A stretch of DNA of 64,000 nt from assembly GCA_024752435.1 (NCBI GenBank), contig CP103029.1:1922001-1986000 (forward strand). Direction: 5' to 3'. Below the pieces are notes generated by a model, which saw nothing but the letters and a program-made list of their open reading frames with translations, was not told the origin of the DNA and did no database searches. Position 1 is the stretch's first letter; every line of letters starts with the position of its first letter. The position numbers and the translations under genes are program-made. Source of the DNA: Allantophomopsis cytisporea (Eukaryota > Ascomycota > Leotiomycetes > Phacidiales > Phacidiaceae). Positions 10,844 through 23,600 of the stretch are shown piece after piece.

Positions 10844-13589
10844 GATTGTTAAGTTTCATGAACTGCGAGAGGGAAGGGAGTTATGCTCAGAACGCCTTCA
10901 TACAGTAATGCTTGACTTGAGGAATGCGTTTGTTGATACGGCCTCGGCAGCGCTTCCCCAGCTTTTCGGATCAACGTGCATGTGTCATCGGCAGGACTAT
11001 CTTCCGCTCATGCACTTGACTTCTCTGCTCTCCATCTGCTTCACGTGTTGGTACCTGATTCCTGTGCAGGCACTCATAATATGAGCGGAGTGTCGGTTCC
11101 ACTGCCTATCTACAGACTAAATACCTTACAGGAATTGGTTGGAGACCCTGAAGTGGAAAGTCTCTTTCCTTTTCACTTGTACACAGTACAGTTGCACTTG
11201 AACTCCACTTTGATCAGCAAACACTGACATCGCTTCGTATGCCTGGTCCTCACCTGGTAGACTTCCAGATATTCAATTTCTCTTAAAACTCTCCGGGACA
11301 CCATTGTTTGTCAATATCCTATATCGATGATTTAACCCCAGTTCACAGTAGTAACAACCCATTTATGTACAGACGACCGATGAGACCGTGCTGAGTTTGA
11401 TATTCGGGGTTCACTTCTTAACTCCCTGCCTCATTTGCTCATCCTAGAGGGTTTTATGTACCACATACATACCTACATACTGCGTACTGTATCTAGGTGG
11501 CGCTCGATGGTGTGTTTCTGTCTTCTTTCCCCTCTCTCTTGCCTCTGCCTCAGTAATCCAAGCCTTCATGGAATTGAATAAGATTGGCAGAGATACAGGG
11601 GATCTGTATGGGATATCTTAATTGAATGAGCCATAAGGTTGGGGAGAAGGGCAATACTTAATCAATAACACATCCGCCCAATTAGGTACATCAACAAAGG
11701 TGACGAGGAATGGACCGAGAGACTGATCATAGTGTGAGCCGACGCATGAGAGCACCCGCACACGCATGCACAAGAGCGGGCACACCCACGCTTGTCCGCA
11801 TTGGCAAGAGTCCAATGTGTGCAAGGAGGACAGATTCAGATGGGTAGCGATGCCATGGGTGAATTATCAATTATTGCTCATCTGTCTTTACCAAGTGTTC
11901 CTCTCTGTACGGAATTGAAAAGAAACGGCCGCCCGAAAAGCCCGAACTCCAGCATGCCAAGATGTCAATGCCAATCTGCCTACCAAGAGTGAGTCTAAAG
12001 GCACATAGGCATGTAGCGACAGGACCACAGGACCACAGGACCAACAGGGCCCCAACATGGCCGGTGGCACGGTGAGAAACTACATGAAATAGAGCAAGCA
12101 AGTGGAGCGGGAAGAGCACGAACACCACGAGCAGCCGGTCTCTCAAGCCGGCGTCTAGTAGCCCAAAGCACCGAATACCATGAAGAATCTCGATCTGACA
12201 GTAAGAAATCGGGCCAGATGATTCTTCAAGGAATGTTCGCCGGATCCATAATGTATGTATACGTATTCTGATGATTCGTTTGTACGCAGTATTCTGTATG
12301 GCTTCATGAAGATGATCTCTATTCCCATGCAGTCGTGGTCGATGCATGCATGTATGTATGGACGCAGTTAGCAGAAATACCGTATCTCCGGGTGCGTTCT
12401 CACGTATGTCCCTTTTATAAGTATGTAAAGAGTGAGCAGCCACAGTAAGAATTTGTCAAGTGGAAAGGAATAATTATTCCAGAGGAGGACAGAAAGAGGA
12501 AGAGTACACGAGAGACACGATGTACATAGCATAAGCCATCATTGAGGAAAACAACCATCCTCTCCGTTATTTTTGCGCAGTAACTTGATGTCAATTTATC
12601 TCCACGAACCAAGAGTCAGTAAGCATCACAATAACGATGCATCTCCACAGACAAGGTACGGACAGTACAGACAGAATATGTATGGGTGGTACAACAGTAC
12701 CTAGTGAAGTCTAAGTACCTGCGAACCCCACAGGCCCTTAATTATTCATGAAATGAGAGGAATTCTTCTCCTTCAAGAATGAGGTGCTTACTTCCAACTG
12801 TGCGCTTTGTTATGTCGTTTATTGTAGCATGATGGATTGATTGTAGGAGACGTACAACAGTACATGACTCGAGAACGAGGCTGAGAGAGCGAAGGTAGGA
12901 AGAGAAGGATGAAGGATGAAGGATATAGAGGCCATATGTACGTACTGGTGGTGATGATGATGATGCTGGTGTTGGTGCTGATGGCGATGCTGGCAGTTCT
13001 ATTCTATTCTGTGTTTACCGTATGGAAGCCTTCATGGTCGACATACAGTACTTACATACAGTACATACAGGCACACCACACCACACCACAGTGCTGTGGG
13101 TATGGCACTTTACTGTGTATAAACCACCGAAGAGCACCCAGCCAGCACCCAGCACCAAGCACCAAGCACCAAGCACCCAGACAACCCATCCGCCACACAC
13201 ACACCCACACACAAACTCTCACACACACAACACTCACTCACTCACTCACTCGCTCACTCACTCACTCGCTCGTTCACACAAACTCACATATCCTCGCTCT
13301 CCCGCCCTTCCCTCACTCTAACGCCAACAGCGCGCGCGCTCGGTCGGGAAACACACGATCTACATCATTCTTTCTCATCAATCCAGCCCCCCGTCACCCA
13401 CCTGATCTGAATAAGTCCTGGCGAAAGATTCTCCAGTCATTCACAAATACTTCACCTCAAAATCAAGCAGTCAAGGTACGGCGTCGTTGCATTCACCCTG
13501 ATGTTCGACAAAGCCGATAAGCCCTTCTGAACGTCGCATTTAGACTTTCACGTTTAGTCCCTTCTCCCACGAAACATCAACCCCGAGAA
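10844..13589. other. Divergent intergenic region with LAMMER kinase leader
   Basis: 2.7 kb between the TMEM135-like and LAMMER kinase genes. No supported CDS; a 190-codon minus frame at 11871-12443 starts with CTG and has no family signature. Near 13040-13075 and 12660-12700 there are GTACAGTAC-type motifs. From about 13140 to 13330 the DNA turns into CACCAAG, CA and CACT simple repeats, probably the long 5' UTR or core promoter of the kinase gene. Confidence 0.5.
13140..13330 (+). repeat. CACCAAG / (CA)n / (CACT)n simple-repeat tract upstream of the LAMMER kinase
   Basis: Successive short tandem runs: CACCAAG-type heptamers near 13150-13180, then CA and ACAC runs at about 13195-13230, then CACT and CGCT tetramers up to about 13280. 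The strand is almost free of G. This fits a pyrimidine/CA-rich leader or nucleosome-poor promoter. It is about 260-450 bp ahead of the kinase start codon. Confidence 0.75.
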
Positions 13590-15947
13590 ATGTCGACACC
13601 CTCCACAGCGACACTCCAGCCGCATCATTCACATTACGGTTACTCTCGCCATCAGAACTATCAGTCAAACACAAGTCCTCTATACTCCTCGAACACCGTT
13701 GCTTATCGCGCCAACGAGTCCATTGCGAACGGCAACGGCCGTCTGGCAGCGTCCCAGTCCTTCCCAGGTGCTTCGACCAATTTCGTCCCGAGTTCGTCGG
13801 CCAGTGTGGCACCCTCAAGATCAGGTCAGAGTGCCTCGAATCCGATGTCCAAACAGGACTCGAATCATTCAGATATGCCGGTCTCACACAGTGCTGCGGA
13901 GCTGAACTCTGCCAAGAAGAGACAACGGTCTCGTCAGCCAGATTGGGGCAACTTCTACAAGAATGGACTCCCTCAAGAAGTCATCGTCATCGATGACTCT
14001 CCGCCACCGAGGATATCAAACACACCAGATGAGGTTGCGAACGGGGCATCTCGATCGAACCAGGCGAGTCGAGCAGTAGGCACAGCGAGTACAAGGCACG
14101 CGGCAAAGAAGAGAAAGCGTGACGATGTTGGTACGGCCTACGATCCTGTTTACCAGCTTCCCGCATCACATTCAAACACACACACTCCACATTACAATGA
14201 TTCTTCTGCGAGTACTATCTCCACTGACCGTACGACATCAGCGATACATACTACTGCGGGTACGTCATTGGGTTCTCAACACTCGAATGGAGGAGTGAAT
14301 GGCACGTACCAGGCCGACGTACAGCCTGGCCAGAAGAGAAAACGAGTTGCTACTCGACAGCAAATTGCCAACGAGGCGAAACGGCGAGAGGTCGAGGTTC
14401 ATGGTGATGCCTATAGTAACTACAGGGCACCACCTCGTCCACCGATCAAATGTGATGACGTGAAAGTGACAGTGGTTCCAGATGTAAGTTTTATCTGCAT
14501 TCACATTTTTGGCTTACAATACTGACATGTCTCGCAGAATGCGTACAGCAAGGACCGCAAACTTGATGATGACGATGGGCACTACGTTGTGGTGAACGAT
14601 ACTCCTCTTACGGACAGATGTACGCACCAAACCTCTCGGCAGCGCGAATACCCAAGGCTAATATCTATCTAGATCATGTAGTCAAACTTCTGGGACAAGG
14701 AACATTTGGTAAGGTTGTTCAGGCCAAAGACAAGAGAAATGGAGACATGGTTGCCGTCAAAATCATTCGATCGGTGCAGAAGTACCGCGATGCTTCACGG
14801 ATCGAACTCCGAGTCCTCTCGACTCTGAAGGCCAACGACCCGCAAAATCGAAACAAATGCATTCATCTACGTGCTTGCTTCGATTTCCGAGGTCATATCT
14901 GTATCGTCACAGATCTGCTTGGACAAAGTATCTTCGATTTCTTGAAGAGCAATTCTTTCGTTCCATTTCCTAACAGTCAAATTCAAAGCTTTGCAAGACA
15001 GCTTTTCACAAGTGTTGCATGTAAGTACATTTCGAAGGCCACAACGATCAACAAAGCTAATTGTAACCAGTTTTGCACGACCTCAATCTCATTCACACAG
15101 ATCTCAAGCCTGAGAATATTCTCCTTTGCAGCAGCGCGTATCAAACATTCACTTACAACCGTAAAATTCCTTCTTCTTCAACCACAGTAGCCCGTCAGGC
15201 CGCCCAGAGACGAGTTCTCCTGGACACAGATATCAGACTTATCGATTTTGGATCCGCCACATTCCAAGATGAGTATCATTCATCTGTTGTGTCAACACGA
15301 CACTATCGAGCCCCAGAAATTATCCTTGGGTTAGGCTGGAGCTTCCCTTGTGATATCTGGAGTATTGGATGCATATTGGTTGAATTCTTCACTGGCGATG
15401 CTTTGTTCCAGACACATGACAATCTCGAGCATTTGGCCATGATGGAGGCAGTCTGCGATATGAGATTCCCATCAAATCTGGTCCAGCAAGTCAATAAGAT
15501 GTCTCACAGAAGTGGTGGTAATCCAGCAGCCAAGTATGTCAGATGTTCTTGTTTCCGCAACATTGTTTACTGATTATTCTCTAGATTCTTCAAGAGGCTT
15601 AAGCTTGATTACCCAACTGCGGATACGTCAAGAGCCTCACGCCGATTTGTCAGAGCTATGAAAAAGCTACCGGTGAGTACATACCGGAACCACAGATTCT
15701 TTCTGCGTATACTGACTTCATTCAGGACATCATTCCTCCCAACAGCTCATTCGCAAAACAGTTCTTGGATTTACTCAAAAAGATCTTTGTCTATGATCCA
15801 TCACAACGCATAACAGCCAAGCAAGCTCTTCAACATCCATGGTTTAAGGAGCTCGCAATAGCAGACGATGGCTCCGAAGCCGCCCGCATCAAGCGGGAAA
15901 GAGAAGAGGAGGCAGCAGAAGCACGACGAACAAATGGGTATCGTTGA
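13590..15947 (+). CDS. lkhA: LAMMER (CLK-type) dual-specificity protein kinase
   Basis: Six exons: 13590-14483, 14538-14619, 14673-15020, 15071-15533, 15585-15672 and 15726-15947, coding 698 residues. The first about 325 residues are Ser/Thr/Asn-rich and disordered, with basic patches (KKRKRDD, GQKRKRVA) that could be nuclear signals. The kinase domain follows: GQGTFGKVV P-loop near 333, VAVKIIRSVQKYRDAS lysine region, catalytic loop HTDLKPENIL near 449, DFGSA near 498, and EHLAMME near 561, the signature that names the family. Orthologues are yeast Kns1, fission yeast Lkh1 and Aspergillus LkhA. They phosphorylate SR-type splicing factors and act in cell-cycle, morphology and TORC1/Pol III control. 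The domain is of normal length, all catalytic residues are present, and exon joins are in frame. Confidence 0.95.
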
Positions 15948-16752
15948 TGCGCACATATAACGCTGACTTGAGCTTTTCTGGTTGGACACAATATAGACAG
16001 AGGGCATGAATGAAAATAATGCTTCGATAGTAGCATGGTCGTATGGGTGAGGTGAACTCGGGAATTGAACTGGCGTTGGGGCTGGCTGGGGCTGGCTGAA
16101 TCAAAGGCATGAAACGAAGGCATTAAGGTTTATTATTCTGCATCGGTCGAAAGGGATTTCGAATTTTGAAGACGTTTTTATTGCATTGGGCTGGATGGGT
16201 GTCGGAGTGGAGTGGAACGGCCTTTAATGGAAACCATGTTATTTTTTTTTTTTGTTTGTTTATTGGTCTTCCCCGTTTCTTGAGATGTAAGATGATGCTT
16301 CCATGTAAGCCAGCACATACCAGGGGATATGCTTGTGGATGTATTATCTATATCTTCCTGTATGAATCTACCTGTAGTAGCATACTGTTGATCATGGTTT
16401 GAAAGGCTGCGGGTCAGAAATTCAAGAGTTTGGGGTACGTGATACCCTTACATTGAGAGCTTGAGCATTCTCCCTTCTGCTTGAATGAGTGATACGTCTA
16501 CATCAGTCCCTCTTGTGGAGAATGGTTGTCCAGATGTAGGTAGGTAGGTACCTAGTATTTGACTCGAGTTTTTCAAAAATGACTCGCAAGGCTGATATAA
16601 TGCGTCATTGGAGTGACTCACCACCTGTATAATTATCTCAGTCTTCTTCGTGAGGCTGTCCCAAACTTCTCTTCCAAACATGTTTATTTAGATCATAATC
16701 CGTGACAATCATTCTCAAAAATCTTCAGAAATGCAACTCAGCAGATGTACAT
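15948..16752. other. Intergenic between LAMMER kinase and tRNase Z (same strand)
   Basis: About 800 bp holding the kinase 3' UTR and the tRNase Z promoter. It includes a T-run near 16243 and a GTAGGTAGGTAGGTACCTAG patch at about 16536-16555. No additional gene seen. Confidence 0.6.
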
Positions 16753-19700
16753 ATGCATGTACTTATCACTAAAGCAAGTAGGGCCGGCATACATCGCAAA
16801 ACGCGAAAACCGGTTGTGACGCATGTAACACGGTTGAAGGACCTGCGCGCCAAAATCATCGACGAAAACCCCGAAGCCCTCAAGAGACTTGATGAACTCC
16901 GCACGAAAAAGCTCCATTATAAAAGTGACGCTACAGCCGAAACTAAACTACGTGACCAGTTAAGACCTCTTTCCACCTTCGTGCGTGGCGAGATTATCCT
17001 GGGACCAGCCCTTCAAAATACCTTCAACAACTATTACCTGCGCTTGAGACCAACTGGCTGGGGAACGGAGCATTGGGCAAGCCTCACGAAAGGATTTGTT
17101 GCGAAGAAAAGGGCTGCTCTTAGAAGTGCCATTCTTCAGAACAGGATGAGGAGTCATGTCGAGTTCATCACTACGCCCACGGCGGATACGCCTGGCACTG
17201 CACTGCTGCTTCATTTCGACAATCGAAGATATCTCGTCGGCAACATGTCTGAGGGCACCCAGCGCGCTTGCGTGCAGCGGAAGATGGGTTTGAGCAAGGT
17301 TGAGAATATGTTCGTCACGGGAAAGACCGATTGGGCGACTACGGGTGGTTTGTTGGGCATGATATTGACCTTGGCCGACAGTTCTGCTTCAAGTAGGGCT
17401 GAGTTGCAAAAGAGGATGGACGAGAAGATTTCTAAGAAAATCAATAAGATCCCTAGACATGAGAAGTTAAAGGAGTTGGAAAGCAGACAGGTATTGAACA
17501 TTCATGGCGCGACAAATCTAACGCACATGTTGGGCACGGCTCGACGTTTTGTATTCAGGAAGGGGATGCCACTTTACGCCAATGAGTACAGAGAGCGAGG
17601 AGCCAGAGAGAACGACGAGCCAGATTATGTCGATGGTAATATAAAAGTATGGGGCATGGCTATATCACCTGAAAACGGCGATAGATCACGAAAGAGAAGT
17701 CATGAGGAGATGGAAGATGATGATGAAGCTGCAAAGGCCGCAGCTGAGCTTGTCGTCAAGCAAGAAGACCAAAATGACCAAATTCGAAGATCCGTTGTGG
17801 CCTCTATGTTCAACTCAGACTGGAAGCTTGATGCTCTTCATGAGTCGAAGCTTTCTGAGGTCAAAATGCCTGCGACCATTTTTGTACGAGAGAATGGGAA
17901 AGTGGTAAAATACTCTGGACCGAAACCCGGGCAAGATGGATTTGAGGACATTCAAGTATTGGTTCGAAACCCATGGCCTGGAGCCACGATTGAGGCATTA
18001 CCTTCAACAAAGCCTTCTAAGAGCGCTGTTTCATATATCATCAAGAATCACACCCAACGTGGAAAATTTGATGCTAAAGCTGCAATGCGCCTCCGTGTCC
18101 AGCCTGGGCCTGATTTCTCACAACTCACCCGTGGGCAGAGTGTGGAAGCCGTCGATGGTTCTATTGTCACTCCAGACATGGTTTTGGGTCCTTCAAAGCC
18201 TGGTAATGGATTTGCTGTCATTGAATTACCAACTGCAGAATACATAGTTCCTTTGTTACAACGCTCTGAATGGTCCTCTGAAGAGATCATGAATAGTGTT
18301 ACCGCTATTATATGGATCCTTGGCCCAGGTATTGGTAACGATGAAAGACTCGTCGAGTTCATGAAGGAAAATCCTCGATTTGAACACATTATCTCTTCGC
18401 CAGACCACTGTGCCAACTCTCTCGCCTTGGAGTCTCCTGCGGCTGCAGCCATTAGACTACACCTTGTAGACCCTGATCGTTTCCCAATACCTCAGCACAA
18501 CAACGTTCCACTCATCCCACGGTCGGCTGATGCGCCGTACACGGTTGCCCGCTCCGGCTTGCGGCTGCAACTCGAGCCTACTCCTGCAAAGCAAGAGGAA
18601 TTCGTTATCACTTACTTAGACACTTCTACTGTCATCAAGGAAATGCCTGCAGATGTTCTGGCCCTCGCCAAAAAAGCAAAGACTGAGCTCGACGATCCAG
18701 CGTATCAAAAGGCGCTCATAAAGCGTCAGACGGATATCCCGGGTAAAGATGTTGAGGTTATTTTCCTCGGTACTGGATCAGCATTGCCTTCAAAATATCG
18801 TAACGTGTCTGCAACATTGCTCAAGATCCCTGGCGTTGGAAACTACCTCCTCGATTGTGGTGAGAACACACTAGGTCAGATCAAGCGTGTCTTTGGTCCT
18901 GAAGCTCCAGCTATACTTCGTGACCTCAAGGCTATCTGGATCTCTCATCTCCACGCCGATCACCATCTTGGCACTGCGTCTGTCATTCGTGCCTGGTATG
19001 CCGAGATCAGTGCCTCAGAGGCCACGAAAGACAACAAGCTTATCGTAGCCTCCGATCGTGGTATGCTGAACTGGTTGAAAGAGTATTCCGAAGTCGAAGA
19101 CTACGGTTACTCTAATGTCACGCCCATCGTGCCTAGAGAAAATCACGGCTTGGCTAAAGGGTATCACAATTTCTCAGAGGCTGAAGCGGCAGAATGTGGC
19201 ATCACTGAGATCAGAGCCTGTAGTGTTTCTCACTGTCATGGCGCACTAGCTGTCGTCATCTCCTTTACCAATGACTTCAAGGTTGCATACTCCGGTGACT
19301 GCCGGCCTTCGGAGTCATTCGCGAGCCTGGGCAAGGGCGCCACACTACTCATTCACGAGGCGACCTTTGACGACGAGCTGATTGGCGATGCCATTGCCAA
19401 GAAACACTCGACGACATCCGAAGCACTCGAGATCGGGCGCGCCATGGGCGCTCGTCGCATCCTACTCACGCATTTCTCTCAGCGCTACCAGAAGATTCCA
19501 GTGCTCGAAATCGAGGGCGATGTCCGCTCTGCTGTTGCGTTCGACTACATGCGCGTCAAGGTCGGCGATATTGCGCGTGTAGAATCTTTCCGTCCTGCGC
19601 TTCTGAAGCTTTACGAGGAGGAGGAGAAAGCTGAGAAGGCCGAGGTTGTGAGTGATAAGGGGGAGGATGAGAAGGACTTGCCTAAGCCGGAGAGTAGAAA

Positions 19701-19797
19701 GAGTAAGCAGAGTAAGAAGAAGAAGCAGCAACTCGAGGAGTTCAACAACATGTTGCCGGCGCAAGAAACGAGCACGGAGCAGAATACTGAGTTGTAG
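16753..19797 (+). CDS. trz1: tRNase Z, long form (ELAC2/Trz1 type)
   Basis: One exon of about 1014 residues from the first in-frame ATG at 16753. The frame is open back to 16702 without an ATG, and an internal Met at about 17146 just before the conserved domain could serve a second start. It removes the 3' trailer from precursor tRNAs. The N-terminal pseudo-catalytic half starts at VEFITTPTADTPGTALLLHFDNRRYLVGN. The C-terminal metallo-beta-lactamase half has VIFLGTGSALPSKYRNVS, the zinc motif SHLHADHHLG near residue 731, a late SHCHGAL, YSGDCRPS, an HEATFDD block and LTHFSQRY near 904. The tail is Lys/Glu-rich. The basic leader before the first domain could target mitochondria, and alternative starts giving mitochondrial and nuclear forms are known in this family. 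The N-terminal 130 residues are the least certain part; an unseen upstream intron is possible. Confidence 0.93.
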   Translation: MHVLITKASRAGIHRKTRKPVVTHVTRLKDLRAKIIDENPEALKRLDELRTKKLHYKSDATAETKLRDQLRPLSTFVRGEIILGPALQNTFNNYYLRLRPTGWGTEHWASLTKGFVAKKRAALRSAILQNRMRSHVEFITTPTADTPGTALLLHFDNRRYLVGNMSEGTQRACVQRKMGLSKVENMFVTGKTDWATTGGLLGMILTLADSSASSRAELQKRMDEKISKKINKIPRHEKLKELESRQVLNIHGATNLTHMLGTARRFVFRKGMPLYANEYRERGARENDEPDYVDGNIKVWGMAISPENGDRSRKRSHEEMEDDDEAAKAAAELVVKQEDQNDQIRRSVVASMFNSDWKLDALHESKLSEVKMPATIFVRENGKVVKYSGPKPGQDGFEDIQVLVRNPWPGATIEALPSTKPSKSAVSYIIKNHTQRGKFDAKAAMRLRVQPGPDFSQLTRGQSVEAVDGSIVTPDMVLGPSKPGNGFAVIELPTAEYIVPLLQRSEWSSEEIMNSVTAIIWILGPGIGNDERLVEFMKENPRFEHIISSPDHCANSLALESPAAAAIRLHLVDPDRFPIPQHNNVPLIPRSADAPYTVARSGLRLQLEPTPAKQEEFVITYLDTSTVIKEMPADVLALAKKAKTELDDPAYQKALIKRQTDIPGKDVEVIFLGTGSALPSKYRNVSATLLKIPGVGNYLLDCGENTLGQIKRVFGPEAPAILRDLKAIWISHLHADHHLGTASVIRAWYAEISASEATKDNKLIVASDRGMLNWLKEYSEVEDYGYSNVTPIVPRENHGLAKGYHNFSEAEAAECGITEIRACSVSHCHGALAVVISFTNDFKVAYSGDCRPSESFASLGKGATLLIHEATFDDELIGDAIAKKHSTTSEALEIGRAMGARRILLTHFSQRYQKIPVLEIEGDVRSAVAFDYMRVKVGDIARVESFRPALLKLYEEEEKAEKAEVVSDKGEDEKDLPKPESRKSKQSKKKKQQLEEFNNMLPAQETSTEQNTEL

Positions 19798-20622
19798 GAA
19801 AAGGCGCTGGGACGGCTTGGGTCTGATCGTGAGACATGATACACGATGATGGATTTGTAATTTTCGCATTGTATTTCGGGCATTATTCAAGACTAGATAG
19901 TCTCCAGTGGCTATAGACGAATAAATTCTTCTCTGTTTCTCTAGGCGTTTCTTGAGTTCTGTATGTGCATATTACAATGCAGCGATTTCACAGGTTAGCC
20001 TCTACAATACCGTATTACCTGGTAATACATGAGACGATCGTAAGAAATGATGTCAGAGATGACTAAAAACGACTAGATGTGTAGATAACCGAAAGGTGTG
20101 AAGAGTTGAATGCTTGTCAATCACTGAGACTCCAATTAACTAGGATACTATACAAGATAACTACAAGGCTCTAGATCAGTGAGGGGTTTTGACTAACCAA
20201 GAATCACTTCCCTGCCCATGGCTACCTGAGCATAAAGTTAAATGTAAGCTGTGACACTGAGAGACCGTATATCTTCAACGAAAGGGCTGATTGAGAAGTT
20301 ATGGGTAATCGAGAAACCAATGATGCTCAGGGCAGTATAAAGTCAATCATAGCAAGCACATCTCCCACATGTAGAGAGCAAAGGATTTTCATATTACCCA
20401 CAGCCAAAAACTCCCCCCTCTAATCGCCTCCTCTATACTCTGCAGCTAATACAGAAATCACACGTATACCATCCATATCCGGCACCAAAACGCAGCTCCA
20501 AATGACCAAACGCCCGAACGCACAGGCTATAAGTAACTAACTAGGTAACAATCGCCTTGACCCACCGCAAACTACCTCCATAGATCTATGAGATCGCCTC
20601 CTCTCCGTTTTCTTGTCTGTGT
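19798..20622. other. Intergenic, convergent 3' ends of tRNase Z and TOR
   Basis: 825 bp, AT-rich, with no supported gene. It probably holds the two 3' UTRs. Confidence 0.6.
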
Positions 20623-23600
20623 CTACCAGAAACTACACCATCCAATATAATGCTGGCACAGATTCTCCAATTTCGTGGCCTCAGTTAACAGCTTATCGAC
20701 TTGGTTGATGATGCTTAACTCCTCATCCGCCTTGAAGTCATGACCAGTAAGCTTCTCCTTGACGCGGTTAAGTACCTGAACAGCCCGCTCGTTCTGGATT
20801 TCGGCCTGGTCGACACCGCCCTCACCATTGGTGGCTGTTGATGAATTGGTGCGGCCACGAGGACGAGAGGATGGGGGCCCACCGGGTAATGGTGCGACTG
20901 TATCCACTTGGCCAGCCATGTACTCGGTTGGCGGTACGTCCGAATCCAACATGCTGGGGCGGCGCTCAGATGGGATGGCTGAAGGACGGCGTTCGCTGCG
21001 GAAGCCGGCTTCACCTGGGGAAGTGCCACCCGTCAGACGCCAGTTGAGAAGAGGGTCATGGATAAACTATTTGATATTAGTAAAGTGACATGGATAAATG
21101 ACAAGGGAACTCACAGCTTCAAGAACAGCCATCAAACTCTCCTTGTTATCTCTCAAAACGCGCATGACATTCTCACACGTGATTCGGAAAGAACCTTCGA
21201 TGTTGGAGACTTCCATGGCATAAGTCAACATTCTCGTAAGTCGGAATGGTACTCTCTCGGGATACTTCTCGCGATGCATGGCCACCTCAAAACAATCTCC
21301 GAAATCGATATGGATGATCTTCCCGGTGATTCGGTCAAGCATGAGATTGGAAGGATGTCTGTCTCCAAGACCTAGGATATAACCAACCATGGACATGACT
21401 CCAAGAGATCGAGTGTAATTCGTACGCCTATCAAGCCATGCTTCAGAACTCTTGCTCTTGAGCCAGAGAACACGGTAAAGATCTTGACCTGTAGTATTAT
21501 CGAGAGCATAGCCGAAGACCTCGACCTTCTGCATGAGAGTGAGGTTATCGTAGTCAGGTGCCATTTGAAGCATGATACGATGCTCAATGTTGAGAAGAAT
21601 CTTGCGACTCTCTCTGTACTCGCGGATGAGAACGTGGAGAGTATCACTGTTAGGTACCCAGCCCAAGAGACCGGAGTTTTGCGATAGTGGAATTGCCGGA
21701 TATCTCTGGATGTTCAGATGTCTCTTGTAGGATTCTGAGTCGTTGGCTAAGAGTGTATTACACAATCCGAACAGTTGCATGACACGTTCATCCTGTCGAA
21801 TATCCTCGTGACCCTTCAAGACAAAGGCATAAGCAGTACCGTCACTTCCATTCAGACTCAATTTCCTTGGTCTCTGCTTCGAAGAAATAACACTGAAAGT
21901 GGTATCAAAGGAAAGAATACGAATGATTTTCTTGCCACTCTGGTAAGTACCAGGTACAGCCAGATCAAGATCACGAGCGGCTAGCAGCTTGGGAGAAACA
22001 TACGCCAACTCGAGGTTATTTAGTTGCGGCAATTGGCGAGCAATTCTTCGGAATACTTGGTAGTACAAGTCCCAAGCCTGGTTGAGATCACCAACATCTC
22101 CAGACTGTTTGTACGTGTAGCACCACTCTCTTGCCTCTTGAAGATCACGACCGAAAGTCTGAGCAAAAGAGATTTCTCGTAAGGTCTCCGGGCCCTTATC
22201 AAGCTGGTCATGCAACGGCGCAAGGGTTGCAAACATGCCTTCGATATTGTGGTCTCCGAAGTAAAGACGCGAAGCTTCTTCAAGACCCTCATGCCATTGC
22301 TCGTGCCAAAGCACAGCCACACGGATCAGCTCCTGACTGACAGTGTCTGCTTGTTCGACAAGCTTAGCGCTATGTTGTCTCATGGTATCCATAATCTGTG
22401 CAGCTGAGCGTGCTCTCTGAGTGTTAGTACCGGATTTCATCGCCACAGTCAGAGGATAGACCAGAGCTTGTGGATGAGCCCGTCCGACATCAGCAAGCAA
22501 GTTATGAATTGATTGACGGATACGGTTATTGCGAGGGTTGATACGAGCAATCAATTGCGGAATGACTTCAAGCCACGTGTCAACGCTGACAGATGCAAAT
22601 CCTTCAGTAACAGCAGCATTAACTTCTGGGCTTCCACCATGCGCAAACCAAAGTGTCAGCAGTCTCAAAGTATCCTGCAGAGAGCTTCCTGCAGACAAAG
22701 AAATAGACTTGAAGAACCCATGAACAGCAGGCACAACATGCTCTATCACAATGCTAGGAGGGACTGCATTTACGCTGCGTTCCTGGCGATTAATAGCTTG
22801 CACAATCTCGAAATTGGCCAAAGCCCAAGCATGCCATGCCTTGTACCATGTAGGATTGAACTGAGTCGCTGCGGAATAGGAGGCCAAGATATCATCAACA
22901 TGATCATGACGCCAGTCACCTCTGTTAAGGGCAACCTGCCATTCACCCTGCTTCAAACAGCATCGAGCTAGTAGCTCGGTGTGTTGCTCCATGGCCTTTG
23001 GGCTCAGTGCCATGGTTCCAGGGCCGTTAGCAGCATGCATGCCATTGACGCCATTTGGATGAAATCCATTAGCACCGTGGACGTCATTAACGGCAGAATT
23101 TGCTTGTCCATTAGGTACAACGGCGGCTGCTTGAGCTGCTTGGAGGCGTGCAGCCATATGAGCAGTGAAAGATTTCAAGCCATCCAGTGCCGATGCCTGT
23201 TTGCCAACAGCCCAGTGGTATTTGAGAACTGCATAATTGACGTGTGGTGGAACATGCTTCGAATGCAGAGCATTCATCATGGCACGCGATCTCGAACCAT
23301 CTTGTTGTTCTCTATCCAAATAAGGAAGGAGAGTATCAAGACTTTCATCGCTACCAAGAAGCTGTTTGAGTGACTTTTCAGCCAAACCAAGGCGGGCAGA
23401 CTTGCGGCAAAGATTCGAGAACTTGATCCACATCTGCATGTTCTCCTTTGGTGAGATGACCAGCGATCGGAGCTTGAGCATTCTCTGCCAGACCTCAACA
23501 TTACGTTGACAGCCGAGCAGGCGCTTCTCCCAGGTACCTCTCATAGTCTCCTGCTTGGCAGGGTTGTTGTTGCTCTGCTTATAGATGATGATCTCTTCAA

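Noticed and set aside
11871..12443. 190-codon minus-strand ORF with hydrophobic parts
   Set aside because: It starts with CTG, not ATG, has no known motif, and lies in a repeat-rich divergent promoter region.
12909..13520. 203-codon plus-strand ORF
   Set aside because: It is a translation of GAT, CA and CACT simple repeats; the real kinase start follows at 13590.
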